Part shown: piece after piece, positions 8,475 to 19,800 of the stretch
How the letters are laid out: the number at the start of each line of letters is the position of its first letter
How positions within the stretch are numbered: the first letter of the stretch is position 1
Program-made: the position numbers and the translations under genes
NCBI GenBank assembly: GCA_016838895.1
Contig: JAEKNU010000008.1
Location: 1 to 64,000, forward strand
Direction of reading: 5' to 3'
Source: Chloroflexota bacterium
GTDB taxonomy: Bacteria; Chloroflexota; Anaerolineae; Anaerolineales; Anaerolineaceae
DNA: 64,000 nt
The notes under the pieces: generated by a model
Seen by the model: only the letters and a program-made list of their open reading frames with translations
Database searches by the model: none
Told to the model about the DNA's origin: nothing

Positions 8475-9374
8475 TCAACTCAAATCTAAACCTACAGATT
8501 GGAGGACAGCTCGCGCAAGAATCATGTGACCAGGAATGGTGAGATGAACACCATCCCAAGTTAGTTCTTCAATCGACCCATGCTGCACAGCCATGTCGAA
8601 GATCGACTGGGTATCCACAAATAAAGTTTGATGTCTTTGAGCCAAACGGTTCACAGCTTCTCCAAATTTATCCATCATCACCCGCATAGGCTCGCTTTGC
8701 GGTAGGATTAAGTATGGCGTCATCAAAACCAATCCCTTGAGAATAGGTTTGATGGTTATCAGCAACTCATTCAGTGTTTTTTCATATTCATCCAACGTGA
8801 CATGGGGTTGCCCTTTATGATGACTATTGAATTGTTGCCAGACATCGTTAAAGCCAACACAAATTGAGAGCCAATCGGGTTGCAATTCAAGGACATCCTC
8901 TTGCCAGCGTGACTTCATCTCGCGAATAGTTCCTCCAGGAATACCCCGATTAAGAACGCAAACATGATTCGATGGCCAACAAGCAGTAATCAGCCCATCA
9001 ACAAAACTAACATATCCTTTGCCCAGATCAGCATGATTCATGGGATCCCGATCACAGGCTGTGATCGAATCTCCAATCATAACCCAGGTGCTGTTCTGTA
9101 AAACTTGCATTTTTAAGCTTTGATAACCTACCTCAACAGCACTATTCAACCAATCTACTTTTTGGATTCCTTTGTTTCTGCGGTGATTAACCAAACTGCG
9201 TGCCAGGAAAGAAGGCTGATAACCAGTTTCAGCGATAACGCGCTCAATTCTATTGCGCGTTTCTGGTGAAACATCACAACGCTGATTCAGCACCCTAGAC
9301 ACTGTCTGGGGAGAGACATTGCACATTTTGGCGATATCTTTAATCACTAACCGGTTTTTATGCTCGCTTACCAT
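8475..9374 (-). CDS. Fusion of a LacI-type DNA-binding domain with an SGNH/GDSL hydrolase
   Basis: This 299-residue protein joins two families. Residues 8-68 are a complete LacI-type helix-turn-helix with hinge helix (IKDIAKMCNVSPQTVSRVLN, then SFLARSL). Residues 95-299 are an SGNH hydrolase, not the usual periplasmic-binding-protein sensor. The hydrolase shows block I GDSIT with Ser103, a conserved-Gly block (NRGIPGGTIRE), block III GFNDVW with Asn176, and the Asp274/His277 pair (DGVHLT). All catalytic residues are present, so it could be an active carbohydrate esterase (acetyl-esterase-like), a ligand sensor, or both. No signal peptide is seen, fitting a cytoplasmic DNA-binding protein. It lies 194 bases downstream of araA on the same strand. 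One continuous frame with no homopolymer at the junction argues against an assembly artefact. Confidence 0.85.
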   Translation of the reverse strand: MVSEHKNRLVIKDIAKMCNVSPQTVSRVLNQRCDVSPETRNRIERVIAETGYQPSFLARSLVNHRRNKGIQKVDWLNSAVEVGYQSLKMQVLQNSTWVMIGDSITACDRDPMNHADLGKGYVSFVDGLITACWPSNHVCVLNRGIPGGTIREMKSRWQEDVLELQPDWLSICVGFNDVWQQFNSHHKGQPHVTLDEYEKTLNELLITIKPILKGLVLMTPYLILPQSEPMRVMMDKFGEAVNRLAQRHQTLFVDTQSIFDMAVQHGSIEELTWDGVHLTIPGHMILARAVLQSVGLDLS

Positions 9375-9498
9375 AATAGTAAATTCATTGGGATCAAGTT
9401 ACTTCCTAATAGTCTTACCTGCTCCAATCAAAGGTGTCTCTAAGCTGCAAGCATCAGCCACCATGAATGTCAGGTTTTGTCGTGTTAACGACCAATCG

Positions 9499-9521
9499 TT
9501 GAATTAATATAATCAATTCAA
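9499..9521. promoter_or_regulatory. Inverted repeat upstream of the LacI-SGNH fusion gene
   Basis: TTGAATT (9499-9505) and AATTCAA (9515-9521) form an inverted repeat with a 9-base AT-rich spacer, between araA and the fusion gene. It could be an operator for the fusion protein. It lacks the central CG of classical LacI operators, so the link is tentative. Confidence 0.3.
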
Positions 9522-9568
9522 GTTCATTGTTATATTTGTGTCTCGACCTTTGGCTCAATGAAGAAACA

Positions 9569-11080
9569 CTAAATACCTTTACTTATTTGGTAGGACATAT
9601 CATTCCAGCGTAATTTTTCCTTAAAGTTCTGTACTTGGGTATTCTCGTCTATCAACAGAAATTCAATACCAGCAATCTCCGCAAAATCATGCAACTGCTC
9701 TGCTGACACTGCATAACTAAAACTTGTATGATGGGCACCACCTGCATAAATCCAGGACGCAGCAGCGGTTTTTAGGTTCGGACGAGGCAGCCAAAGGGCG
9801 TGTGCCACCGGCAACTTAGGAAGCGGCTGTTCAATCTGGACAACATCAACAACATTTGCGACCATTCGGAAACGCTGGCCCATATCCATAATAGAAGTAA
9901 CGATCGCCTGACCAATGTTGGCATCAAAAATCAATCGTATCGGATCAGACTTTCCACCGATCGAGAGAGGTAGAATATCCAGCTTGGGCTTTACACCTGG
10001 TTTAGCAATCGATTCACAGACCTCCAGCATGTGAGCTCCAAGGACTCTGTCTCCGGTGGCGCTATAGTGATAGGTGTAGTCTTCCATAAAAGAAACCCCA
10101 CCCGGCATTCCGTCTGCCATGACTTTCATTGCGCGAACAAGTGCTGCCGTCTTCCAATCTCCTTCCGCGCCAAAACCGTAACCATCGCGCATAAGGCGCT
10201 GAACAGCCAGTCCGGGTAACTGTGTCAAGCCATGCAGATCTTCAAAAGTGGTTGTGAAAGCCTTGAAATTACCTGCAGTCAGGAAATTTCTCATGCCAAC
10301 CTCGATGCGCGCGCCTTCGCACAAAGAAGTGTTGCGTTCACCACCATGCCGTAATACCGCGGTGACATCATACTCGTCGAGATAAGCCTGCGTCATTTGG
10401 TTGATTTCAGCATCACTGGCATCATTTACTGCCTTGACTAAATCCCCCACGCCGTAACCGTAAACATCATATCCAAACTGGATCTGAGCTTGAACCTTAT
10501 CACCTTCAGTGACAGCAACATCACGCATGTTATCACCAAAGCGGGCTACTTTCGCACCCTGCCAATCAGCCCAGGCTGCCACAGCGCGTGCCCATCTCCC
10601 CAACTCACTTTGAACTTCAGCATCCTGCCAGTGACCGACAACGACCTTTCGCTCTAGGCGCAAACGGGAACAGATAAATCCAAACTCACGGTCACCGTGT
10701 GCTGCTTGGTTGAGGTTCATGAAGTTCATGTCAATTTCAGACCAAGGAATTTCGCGGTTGTACTGCGTGTGCAAATGCGCGAACGGTTTCTTGAGTGAGG
10801 TCAAGCCTGCGATCCACATTTTGGCAGGTGAGAATGTATGCATCCAGGTGATTAGCCCAATACAGTTCTTCGCAGAATTGGCTTCAAGACACAAATCACG
10901 GATCGCATCAGGTGTGGTCAATAAAGGTTTAAACACTACTTTGACCGGCATATACACCGAAGCACACAATGCCACCGCAATTTCACGCGAGTGAGCCGCG
11001 ACCTGTTCGAGGGTTTCTTGACCATAAAGGTGCTGACTGCCGGTCACAAACCAGATTTCGTATTGCTTTAAGTCAATCAT
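9569..11080 (-). CDS. araA: L-arabinose isomerase
   Basis: AraA converts L-arabinose to L-ribulose in the cytoplasm using Mn2+. The protein has about 503 residues, the usual family length. The conserved metal and catalytic segments are visible: [15 protein letters not shown], the GAHMLEVC His and the GGAHHTSF His, matching Glu306, Glu333, His350 and His450 of the E. coli enzyme. I place the start at ATG 11080 ([11 protein letters not shown]), which has GGAG eight bases upstream, rather than at an in-frame codon 17 residues earlier that lies inside araD. The araD stop overlaps this start region, showing translational coupling. It is the last enzyme gene of the araB-araD-araA series. Confidence 0.95.
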   Translation of the reverse strand: MIDLKQYEIWFVTGSQHLYGQETLEQVAAHSREIAVALCASVYMPVKVVFKPLLTTPDAIRDLCLEANSAKNCIGLITWMHTFSPAKMWIAGLTSLKKPFAHLHTQYNREIPWSEIDMNFMNLNQAAHGDREFGFICSRLRLERKVVVGHWQDAEVQSELGRWARAVAAWADWQGAKVARFGDNMRDVAVTEGDKVQAQIQFGYDVYGYGVGDLVKAVNDASDAEINQMTQAYLDEYDVTAVLRHGGERNTSLCEGARIEVGMRNFLTAGNFKAFTTTFEDLHGLTQLPGLAVQRLMRDGYGFGAEGDWKTAALVRAMKVMADGMPGGVSFMEDYTYHYSATGDRVLGAHMLEVCESIAKPGVKPKLDILPLSIGGKSDPIRLIFDANIGQAIVTSIMDMGQRFRMVANVVDVVQIEQPLPKLPVAHALWLPRPNLKTAAASWIYAGGAHHTSFSYAVSAEQLHDFAEIAGIEFLLIDENTQVQNFKEKLRWNDMSYQISKGI

Positions 11081-11793
11081 GAGTATGTCTCCCGAATTTT
11101 TTTTTCTGTCCATAATAGGCGTTTTCACCATGCTTTCTGAGATAATGCTTATCTAATAACTCTTGCTGCAAGGGTGGAATACTTGGCGTAAACTGCTGAG
11201 TGTGAAAATTCATAAATGCGACTTCCTCAAGCACTACGGCATTGTGGACAGCATCTAATTGGAGATACCCCCCAAACAAATGGACCATGGCTATAAACAA
11301 GCACAGCTGGAACGGCATCAGGGTCCTTGTCTATGAATGTTTCTTTTATGATCAACCCGGTCTCCTTTTCATATTCTCCTTGAATCTCAACAGGTGTCAT
11401 CATTCGGGTGCAGGGAATCTCACCATAGAAATAATCAGCATGGGTAGTGCCGAGTGCAACAAGTCCCTGTCCTGCCTGTGCAAAACTGGTTGCCCATCGA
11501 CTATGGGTATGAACAACGCCACCGATATTGGGAAACGCTTTGTATAATTCGATATGGGTCGGTGTGTCAGACGATGATTGTAAACCTCCATTCACTACCT
11601 TACTCGTTTCCAAATCCACGACCACCATGTCTTCAGCCTTCATCGTGCTATACGAAACACCAGATGGTTTTATTACCATTAAGGCTTGCTGACGATCAAT
11701 GCCAGAGACATTGCCCCAAGTGAAAGTGACCAATCCCTGTTTGGGCAACAACAGATTTGCTTGAAACACCTGTTCTTTTAATTCCTCCAACAT
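11073..11793 (-). pseudogene. araD: L-ribulose-5-phosphate 4-epimerase, frameshifted in a G6 tract
   Basis: AraD interconverts L-ribulose-5-phosphate and D-xylulose-5-phosphate. The first 172 residues are intact and include the class II aldolase fold with the zinc site HTHS near residue 95 and THADYF. The reading frame then breaks within a run of six G on the coding strand (C6 at 11268-11273). One G fewer would give GPFVWG followed by [17 protein letters not shown], exactly matching the family, and would run on to the conserved C-terminal NAYYGQ. As written, the product ends in an unrelated tail ([13 protein letters not shown]), losing the C-terminal helices. It may be a sequencing error, slippage-based expression or a true mutation. 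The remaining frame stops at 11073, overlapping the araA start. Confidence 0.85.
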
Positions 11794-11796
11794 TGT

Positions 11797-13398
11797 TCAC
11801 CTCAATTCCTCAATTGCGACTCTTTCAATGGAAAGTCCTTTTTTATATAGCTTCATGAAAGTCGCAAAACCAGCTACATCCGCGGGGTCGGGCTCAATTG
11901 TCAAGACATTTTCTCTGGCAAAAACATTCTTGGTGAGATAGACCTCGAGTGGCTCATTCCCAGAATTTTTCAGCATGTACATTGCCAGTAAAGCGATTCC
12001 CCAAGCGCCGCCATCGCCCGCAGTTTTCATCACTGAGACGGGGACATTCATCGCTGCCGCCATCATCTTTTGCCCAACATCCTTAGTTTTAAAATAACCA
12101 CCGTGACCGAGGAGTTGGTCGAGTTTTACTTTTTCCTGAACAAAAAGAGTGTCCATTCCGATCTTCAGTGCACCAAGCGACGTATACAAATGTGTACGCA
12201 TAAAATTTGCCAGCGTGAATCGGCTGCCAGGTGTGCGGGTGAAAATCGGGCGTCCTTGTTCAAAACCAGTGATATGCTCACCCGAAACGTAGTTGTAAGC
12301 TAGTAGCCCTCCCCCGTCGGTATTGCCCTTAAGTCCCTGCCGATATAGTATTTCGAATAATTTGGAATGATCAACCTCAATTTTTAATAATTGCGTGAAT
12401 TCATGGAACAATTCCACCCATGCATTCAGGTCTGATGTACAGTTGTTGCTATGCACCATGGCAACTGGCTTCCCAGTAGGTGTAGTTACCATATCGATTT
12501 CGGGATAAAGTTTTGATAATGGTTTCTCGAGAACAATCATGGCAAAAACAGAAGTACCTGCAGAAACGTTACCTGTACGGATGGCAACACTGTTTGTAGC
12601 TACCATCCCTGTACCTGCATCGCCTTCTGGAGGACAGAGGGGGACCCCCGCATGGAAATCGCTTGTCGGGTCGAGTAGTTTTGCACCGTTTTCGGTCAGT
12701 ATTCCAGCTCTGTCTCCCGCAACCAGCACTTTTGGCAAAATGTCCTGCAGTCTCCAGACAATATGTGAAACTTTAAGTTGATCGTTAAACTGCTCAATCC
12801 TGCGGATATCATAATCATTAGTATTGCTGTCAACAGGGAACATGCCCGAGGCATCACAAATACCTAATACTTTTTGACCTGTAAATTGCCAATGGACGTA
12901 GCCCGCCAACGTAGTGAGATATGCCACATCTTTGACATGCGGCTCATTATTTAGGATCGCTTGGTAGAGATGGGCGATGCTCCAGCGCTGGGGAATGTTG
13001 AACTGAAATAACCCTGTTAGTTTCTCAGCTGCCTGTCCAGTCATGGTATTCCGCCAGGTACGGAATGGAACAAGCAAGTTGTCATCTTTATCAAATGCCA
13101 TATAACCATGCATCATGGCGCTCAAACCAAGTGAACCGATACTTTGGAGAGGGATTTCGAATTTATTTTGCACATCAGTGCGTAAACTGTAAAAAGCCTC
13201 CTGCAAACCCAACCAGACATCTTCCAGATGGTAAGTCCAAATGCCGTTATTATAGCAATTCTCCCACTCATAACTCCCTGAAGCAATTGGGCTATGATCT
13301 TCATCAATCAAGACAGCTTTAATTCGGGTTGAACCAAGTTCTATGCCCAGAGCAGTTCTTCCACTGGTGATTGCTTTTTGGAGCTCATTTTCTCGCAT
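11797..13398 (-). CDS. araB: FGGY-family carbohydrate kinase, probable ribulokinase
   Basis: This 533-residue protein is an FGGY kinase. It has the N-terminal phosphate-1 motif [16 protein letters not shown], the substrate region MMHGYMAFD and WRNTMT, and the C-terminal ATP site (GHGGYFKT, then [15 protein letters not shown]). It belongs to the xylulokinase-like subgroup that replaces classical AraB in many anaerobes. Its place directly before araD and araA points to L-ribulose phosphorylation. Translation probably begins at ATG 13398, six bases after AGGAG. The upstream ATG at 13404 overlaps that ribosome site too closely. A 187-base gap separates it from the upstream PfkB gene, leaving room for a separate promoter. 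Confidence 0.85.
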   Translation of the reverse strand: MRENELQKAITSGRTALGIELGSTRIKAVLIDEDHSPIASGSYEWENCYNNGIWTYHLEDVWLGLQEAFYSLRTDVQNKFEIPLQSIGSLGLSAMMHGYMAFDKDDNLLVPFRTWRNTMTGQAAEKLTGLFQFNIPQRWSIAHLYQAILNNEPHVKDVAYLTTLAGYVHWQFTGQKVLGICDASGMFPVDSNTNDYDIRRIEQFNDQLKVSHIVWRLQDILPKVLVAGDRAGILTENGAKLLDPTSDFHAGVPLCPPEGDAGTGMVATNSVAIRTGNVSAGTSVFAMIVLEKPLSKLYPEIDMVTTPTGKPVAMVHSNNCTSDLNAWVELFHEFTQLLKIEVDHSKLFEILYRQGLKGNTDGGGLLAYNYVSGEHITGFEQGRPIFTRTPGSRFTLANFMRTHLYTSLGALKIGMDTLFVQEKVKLDQLLGHGGYFKTKDVGQKMMAAAMNVPVSVMKTAGDGGAWGIALLAMYMLKNSGNEPLEVYLTKNVFARENVLTIEPDPADVAGFATFMKLYKKGLSIERVAIEELR

Positions 13399-13585
13399 GA
13401 TCATCTCCTGGCTAATTAAATTCGTTACATATAATTCTTATCTTGACATAAATTGTGGAAGTCTTGTTTGTTTGAAGAAAAATTTCAAGCTCCAAAAATG
13501 GTAAGAATAAATCCTTGTCTCCTTGTTCCATATCAACAATGCGATGGGATGTTGCCAGCAGAAAGGAGAGAAAGTACATGAAAAA

Positions 13586-14464
13586 TTAAGTTCTCATCCG
13601 GGCAAACACATCGTGTAATGTTCCATGGAATGGACCATTACTTTCCATCTTGATTGATACGAGTGCCGCAGCAAAATCCAGTGCCTCTTGAACAGTATGA
13701 TCTGGACGCCAGGCAAGATAGGCGCCAAAGGTGGTATCGCCTCGCCCAGTGCGTCCGATGATGCTGCGATTGGTGAAAGAGCTGAAGAATGCTGTACCAT
13801 CCACCAGTGCCAGAACACCATCGGCGCGAGTGATAACAACTTCTCCGGCACCCCAAGAAGCAAACTGTCGAGCAGCCTGCTCGAGGTCACGTGTACCGGT
13901 CATGATTTCGGCCTCGACAACATCCAGTTTTACGTAATCGAGTTCAGACACAATTGCCTGCTTCTCTGGTACATCTCGAAAAATAATCTCGCCGGTTTCG
14001 GGATCGCCCTGACGCACAAAACCTTGCATATCAGCAGAAAGGCGCAGTCCGCGCGCCTTAATTGTGCGAATAAAGGGTAGGTCAAATTCCTGGTCAGAGA
14101 TCCCCGCCAGATGACATACTCCTGTTTGAAGTGCAGGAAAGTCAGCAGGCTGGAAAAATCCTGCACTACGTACACGAATAATCTGGCGAATATCCACATC
14201 CTCGGATGGATGGATGACCTTCATGTAGGTGGTTGCGGGTGCGGGGATAAGCAGCACATCCACCCCAGCCTCGTGCAAGGATTCAACCAATTCCTCATCT
14301 ATGGGCGCCATACGTGTCACAACCGCAACCTTGCAGCCCACCCGTGCAGCTGCGAGGGCACCGCAAAGCACAGCGCTACCCGCATTGATCGAAACTTCGC
14401 CATTGAAATGACGAACTTCATCAATCGCCATGTGACCAATGAAAACAATGTCATACGTATTCAT
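13586..14464 (-). CDS. PfkB-family sugar kinase
   Basis: This 292-residue protein is a ribokinase-like PfkB kinase. It has an N-terminal GHMAIDE segment, the glycine-rich substrate part SINAGSAVLCGALAAARVG and the C-terminal PfkB signature GRTGRGDTTFGAYLA near residue 245, whose Asp is the catalytic base. Its start overlaps the GH65 stop by one base (ATGA type), so the two are translationally coupled. The kinase may phosphorylate the sugar released by GH38 or GH65, for example a hexose or a sugar alcohol; the sequence does not define the substrate. The active-site core is complete and the length is normal. Confidence 0.85.
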   Translation of the reverse strand: MNTYDIVFIGHMAIDEVRHFNGEVSINAGSAVLCGALAAARVGCKVAVVTRMAPIDEELVESLHEAGVDVLLIPAPATTYMKVIHPSEDVDIRQIIRVRSAGFFQPADFPALQTGVCHLAGISDQEFDLPFIRTIKARGLRLSADMQGFVRQGDPETGEIIFRDVPEKQAIVSELDYVKLDVVEAEIMTGTRDLEQAARQFASWGAGEVVITRADGVLALVDGTAFFSSFTNRSIIGRTGRGDTTFGAYLAWRPDHTVQEALDFAAALVSIKMESNGPFHGTLHDVFARMRT

Positions 14465-16788
14465 TAAAACTCTGCCTTTGCTCTTTGACCGGCTTCCACC
14501 TTATACAACTGTCCGCTAACCCAGAATTCAAGATCAGTTTGACTAAGATTCTCGACCTGCAAAGTTTTCTGTGAAACGGTCACGCGCAGTACTTGGCCTT
14601 TCCAGATCAGTGGGAACATGATGGACTGGATTTGCTTCGGTAGACAGGGTTTGAACATTAGGCTTTTTTCATTCAGGGCACTTGCCAATCCCGCAAAACC
14701 AAAGACCACCTGTTGCCACATTCCACCCACGTTAGCATAGTGCAGGCCATCATTGGAACGAGGAAGTGAGCCAAAATCAATATCTATTGCCTTCAGCCAA
14801 GATTCGTAAGCCACATCCGCCCATCCCAGATCTGCCGCAACCATCTGCCGGTGGGTTATTGAGTTAGATGAGTCGTGAATGGTAAAGGGTTCATAATAAT
14901 TGAATGAAGCTGCTTTCTGTTCAGGTGTAAATTGATACGGAAAGACGCCCAACAAAGCCAGCACATCTGCCTGCTTTATTACCTTGGAGCGATATCGCTT
15001 TTCCTGCGAAACATAAAACCCGAAAAGGCGTGTGCGGTCTGTCCATATTCCGTTTATATCAATCTCGGCAAAAGAAGTGTCGAAATCGTCGCATTGCCAG
15101 ATGATATGACGATCGTCATCCTGCGGCACAGCAATGAGTGCCGCTACTCTCCCAAATTCTGTTAATTCACAATCTCGCAGGCCAATTTTCCTACACAAGC
15201 GAACATACTGCTCTGGATCATTTTGTTTTAATTCAGCTGCAACATCTGCTGCCAGCTGTATATTCAGTCTTGCCACGAAATTTGTATAAGCATTATTGTT
15301 AGTCATCGGCTTGTACTCATCGGGACCCATTACACCCAAAATATGCAGCCCTGGCTTACCAGTTAAACTATCCACCCTCTCCAACCAATACCTGGCAGTC
15401 TCAATTAAAATCTCCGCACCTTTTTCATACAGGAATTTCTTGTCGTTTGTAGCGCTGACATAATGCCAGACGCCCAACGCCACATCAGCTGCGATATGCA
15501 CCTGATGATCAGCATACTGCCAGGGAACACATGTTTCATTCCCAGTGCAATCCGATTGCCAAGGATATTTTGCCCCACCATAGCCATAGGCCCGCGCCAA
15601 TTTTCTGGCAGGATCCAATCCGTTATACCGGAAGGCAGGCGCTGTTCGAGCCAGTTCCGGATGGGTATAGATGAAAAAAGGCAGTATAAAAATCTCGAAA
15701 TCCCAAAAGACCGAGCCGTAGTACATCTCCGTCGTACTTCCTTTCGGACACAATAAAGCACGATCCTCCAGACCTTTGGCCTTCAGTAGGTGGAAAATAG
15801 CCGCGCGAATTGCAAGCTGACTATTATAGCCATGTGTATCCTTTGCCAAAATCTGTATATCCGATGTACGCCATAGCTCTGCCCAGGCCGCTGTGTGATC
15901 TTTGTGTAGAATTTCAGAGCCCTCACAGCCCTTCTTTTGAATATTTGAGCATGCAATTTCTAGCAATTGATTGGCAGGAAAATAGGTGTCAGCTGCAGTG
16001 AATGAAATTTTACATATCTCAAGCATTTCATTTTTACCCAGATAAAACGATGTGTTACTCGTCGCTTTACGTGTTGTTAATGATACTTTTTGCTTATTCT
16101 GAAGGTTGTAAAAACACTGGCTGGCTGTAACAATGCGATTCTCAAGATTGGTCTGTACATCAGAGTAGATCAATTCTCCTTCAGCACCCACAGAATAACG
16201 AATGAATTTATCGAATCCGTTGGTACGTACGTTGCTGTCCAGGTAACTTTCTACAATCACATTGGCGGGCTGGTCTACTATCAGGTTGACATCCTGCACA
16301 CAAGCGAAGCGATCCTTTGGATTCATATAGCGCCGCCAGGCAATTTTCACTTGTTTGCCAGAATGCGTTTTCCAGGTAATTCGACGATAAAGCGTTCCTG
16401 TCTGTAAATCGAGCCAACGACAGTAATCATGAATATTACTATGTTCTAAATCCAGTTTTTCATCATCTACCACAATTATTAAACCCAAATAGAAAGGTAA
16501 ATTGACAATTCCCTTGTTAAGATTGGGGTGATTGGCTTGTATTACTGGCATGAATGTCCCCCAACGGCTCTTACTTTCTCTCGTTTTTTCGAGTGTCGTG
16601 TTATCCATGCGGCGATCATATTCAATTGATTGGTCATCGCTTTGAAAACCTTCCTCGATACTGGCCCTGGTGGTCATATAACCAGTACCTAATGAAAAGA
16701 CAGACTCATAATGACGGTTCTTGGTTATATCGAAAACATCTTCAATAATGCACCAATTGTGATCTATTTTGGGGATTGAAAATTTCAT
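14464..16788 (-). CDS. Glycoside hydrolase family 65 protein (disaccharide phosphorylase-like)
   Basis: This 774-residue protein has the GH65 organisation: an N-terminal beta-sandwich (1-270), an (alpha/alpha)6 barrel (about 320-690) and a small C-terminal beta domain. Family motifs include FWDFEIFILP at 361-370 and VMGPDEYKP with the general-acid Glu491, followed by NNNAYTNF and GGMWQQVVFGFAGL. Members are mostly phosphorylases for maltose, trehalose, kojibiose, nigerose or glucosyl-rhamnose, releasing beta-glucose-1-phosphate; a few are hydrolases. No beta-phosphoglucomutase gene, the usual partner, is present in this locus. No signal peptide is evident, so it acts in the cytoplasm on imported sugars. 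Substrate specificity cannot be read from the sequence. Confidence 0.88.
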   Translation of the reverse strand: MKFSIPKIDHNWCIIEDVFDITKNRHYESVFSLGTGYMTTRASIEEGFQSDDQSIEYDRRMDNTTLEKTRESKSRWGTFMPVIQANHPNLNKGIVNLPFYLGLIIVVDDEKLDLEHSNIHDYCRWLDLQTGTLYRRITWKTHSGKQVKIAWRRYMNPKDRFACVQDVNLIVDQPANVIVESYLDSNVRTNGFDKFIRYSVGAEGELIYSDVQTNLENRIVTASQCFYNLQNKQKVSLTTRKATSNTSFYLGKNEMLEICKISFTAADTYFPANQLLEIACSNIQKKGCEGSEILHKDHTAAWAELWRTSDIQILAKDTHGYNSQLAIRAAIFHLLKAKGLEDRALLCPKGSTTEMYYGSVFWDFEIFILPFFIYTHPELARTAPAFRYNGLDPARKLARAYGYGGAKYPWQSDCTGNETCVPWQYADHQVHIAADVALGVWHYVSATNDKKFLYEKGAEILIETARYWLERVDSLTGKPGLHILGVMGPDEYKPMTNNNAYTNFVARLNIQLAADVAAELKQNDPEQYVRLCRKIGLRDCELTEFGRVAALIAVPQDDDRHIIWQCDDFDTSFAEIDINGIWTDRTRLFGFYVSQEKRYRSKVIKQADVLALLGVFPYQFTPEQKAASFNYYEPFTIHDSSNSITHRQMVAADLGWADVAYESWLKAIDIDFGSLPRSNDGLHYANVGGMWQQVVFGFAGLASALNEKSLMFKPCLPKQIQSIMFPLIWKGQVLRVTVSQKTLQVENLSQTDLEFWVSGQLYKVEAGQRAKAEF

Positions 16789-16823
16789 TGTTTACCTTCC
16801 ATTAAATAAATATTATTTCAAAT

Positions 16824-19800
16824 TTAGGTTTCAGCAATTAACCGCAAGGTTATGATTTCAAAAGGGTTAATCTGTAGTTCTATAAATTGATCCTTATTTT
16901 CAACTGGAGTCTGGTTTTGCTCAAGCAGGTTAGTGCGCCAGGATTGTGCCAGCTGAAAACCAACCTTGAGCAAGATGACTCCGCGCTTACGATGACTTTC
17001 AAACAAACGAACAATTAATCCATTACCATCATCAGCGGCTTTGACGGTCTCAATTATGACATTTGGGGAATCACAAACAATTAGGGATGAGAGATGAGAA
17101 TCGTGTGACCTTCGCTTTTTTTCCTGTGACCTGTAACAAACAATCTGGTCATTCAACGCATAAGCCTGCGCGGATGTTTCGGATTCCCAACCTCCTGCGT
17201 GTGGCAATATACTGTAAACAAAATGATGTTCCCCTTGATCTGCCTGCGGGTCAGGAAAAGTACTTCCCCTAAGCAGGCTAATCCTTAGGACATTGTCATG
17301 TATATCATGCCCATATTTACAATCGTTAATGAGGCTGACACCATAACCACCTTCGCTTAGATCCACCCATTTATGTCCACAAACCTCGAATCTTGCCTGA
17401 TCCCAACTGGTATTCCGGTGAGTTGATCGCTGGATACTTCCCCATTGAATTTCATACGTTGCAACCGGTGCTAAAATCTCCACCGGAAAGGCCACCTTGA
17501 GCAAAACATGACGCTCATGCCAATCAATATAAGTGTCAAAATCAAGACGGGAACTGTTATAAGCGAGTGAAATTCGTTGAATGATTTCACTATGCAAGAT
17601 TTTCCGTCGAAATTCGACCATTGCACGTAGAGGACCATTTTCCTTCACAGTGATCGAAGCATTTCCGCATAAAGCTAGTGGCTTATTTTCGTAAAACGAA
17701 TCAATATCCCAGGCATCCGAATCAATTGGGCGGTCCTCAAAGGCCTGCAATTTATTTCCTACTTGCTTTGATGAGAGGACCTCGCGCCTATTGCTTTTAT
17801 CATAAATACGTGTAATCTCTCCATATGAATTAATCTCTACACTCAAATAATCATTTTCAAGCGAGCCTGTGGTGGCAAATAAAGAAGTTTTTGGTTGAGC
17901 TGGCAGACCAATTGTTTGATAAAGTGGGGTAATGCTATATGGGGGTAATTGCCCTGCAGCTATCAATGTGCCTTCCAGAATAGACTGCATAAAGACAGGT
18001 TTACCATCCTGATGTTTTAGAGAATGTCCTTCCGCAAGCTGATCGGTCATGTAAGCTAGGTCAGACCGATTGAAACCAATCGGATTTGCGATCAACCAAT
18101 CACCGTCAATTTTGGCAGAAATTGAAGACAAAGCTCCCTGACAAATTTCCAATCCAGAATGTTCGATTTTTGCATAGTCTTGTTTTGCATCGGAGTAGAC
18201 TTCACTAATGCTACTTCCAGGCAAGATATCATGGAATTGGTTCAGGCAGATCAATTTCCAGGTTTGACGCAAAACATCTACTGGGTATTGATATTCAGGA
18301 TCAAGCAAGCTGGCAAAGCTGGCCAGGAATTCTGCATTGTGCAACAAGAATTCGCTCTTGCGGTTTGCACGTTTTATCTCCGCATGGGTAGTGTAAACTC
18401 CACGATGTTTTTCAAGATAAAGTTCACCATTCCAGCAGGGTAGATTGCCAATGCCTTTATTTTCAAGACGCTCAAAGAAATCTTTAATCTTCCCGGGACG
18501 CACACGGGGTGCTGCTGGGAAATTTTCTAGTTCACGGAGGTTTTCAAGCATTTCACGCGTTGGACCACCTCCACCATCGCCCCAGCCATATAGTATGGCA
18601 ATCTCATTGTGGGTTTCTTTTTGTGGATATTTTTCCCAAGCTTTAATGACATTTTCTGGCGAAAGAAAAACATTGCATTCATTACTTGCAAAATGCGACA
18701 ATATTTTTGTTCCATCAAGACCTTGCCACCAGAAACTGTCGATGGGCATACAGTTGGTATCGTTCCAAGCCATCTTAATTGTATGAAAATAGCGGATACC
18801 AGCCTGAGAAATTAATTGTGGCAATGACCATGGAAAACCAAAAGAGTCAGGCAGCCAGAGTACTGGAGATTCTGACTCAAGGCCGAAATGTTCCTGGTAG
18901 TAAGTACGTCCAAGTAATAATTGGCGGACCAATGCTTCAGCACCACTCAGATTACAGTCTGCTTCAACCCACATTCCACCCAATATTTCCCAACGTCCAT
19001 CTTTGACCTGACGCTGAATAGCGGTAAATAGTTCGGGGTAATCCTGTTGGATATATTCATACAATTGAGGCTGACTTTGGGTAAAAATGTATTCAGGGAA
19101 TTTCTCCATCAGACTTAAAACCGTATAAAATGAGCGTCCAGCCTTATGCCGAGTTTGTGACAAAGTCCAAAGCCAGGCCAAATCAATATGACTTTGCCCA
19201 ATCGCGCATATTTCCGCTCCAAGGCTGGTACCGGCTCCCCGAATTCCAAAATGCAGTCTTGCATGGGCCACAGGAATGGACGCATAGAAATCCTCTCCAA
19301 AAGGCTCAAGTAAATTCAAAAGGTTAAATGATTCATCCAATGCTTCTAACAAATCAGGGAATGCAGGATGGTTATTATCAATATTTTTGGCAACATCAAA
19401 AACCACTCGTGAAGTTGCTAAAAAATCCCGTGTCGTTTGATCAATCTGGACAATTTCGCATTGTCTCATAAATGGTCGCATCCCTGGCTCAGAACTATCC
19501 CAACTCTGCATACCTGTCCAACCATGCAAAGTCAGGGAATGCAATTTTCCATCCAGACAACTATGAGGTAATTGGATTTCCTGATGATATCGGTCGCATG
19601 CTGCCTGGGGAACCTGGTCAATATAAACTAATGCTTCAGGGTAGCCAGAATCATCACCTGTTCCAATTGGCAAGTACAAGGCAGTTGGATCGATGGTCTG
19701 CCAATCAGAAGGTAAACATATGTGGCAGTGTAAAATAAAATTTCTCTGCCATTCTCCCCAATACGAATTTGGGAGAATGATTTCATTCTTGAAGTTATTT

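Noticed and set aside
11073-11318. Separate small protein after the AraD N-terminal part
   Set aside because: It is the C-terminal part of AraD in another frame, not an independent gene.
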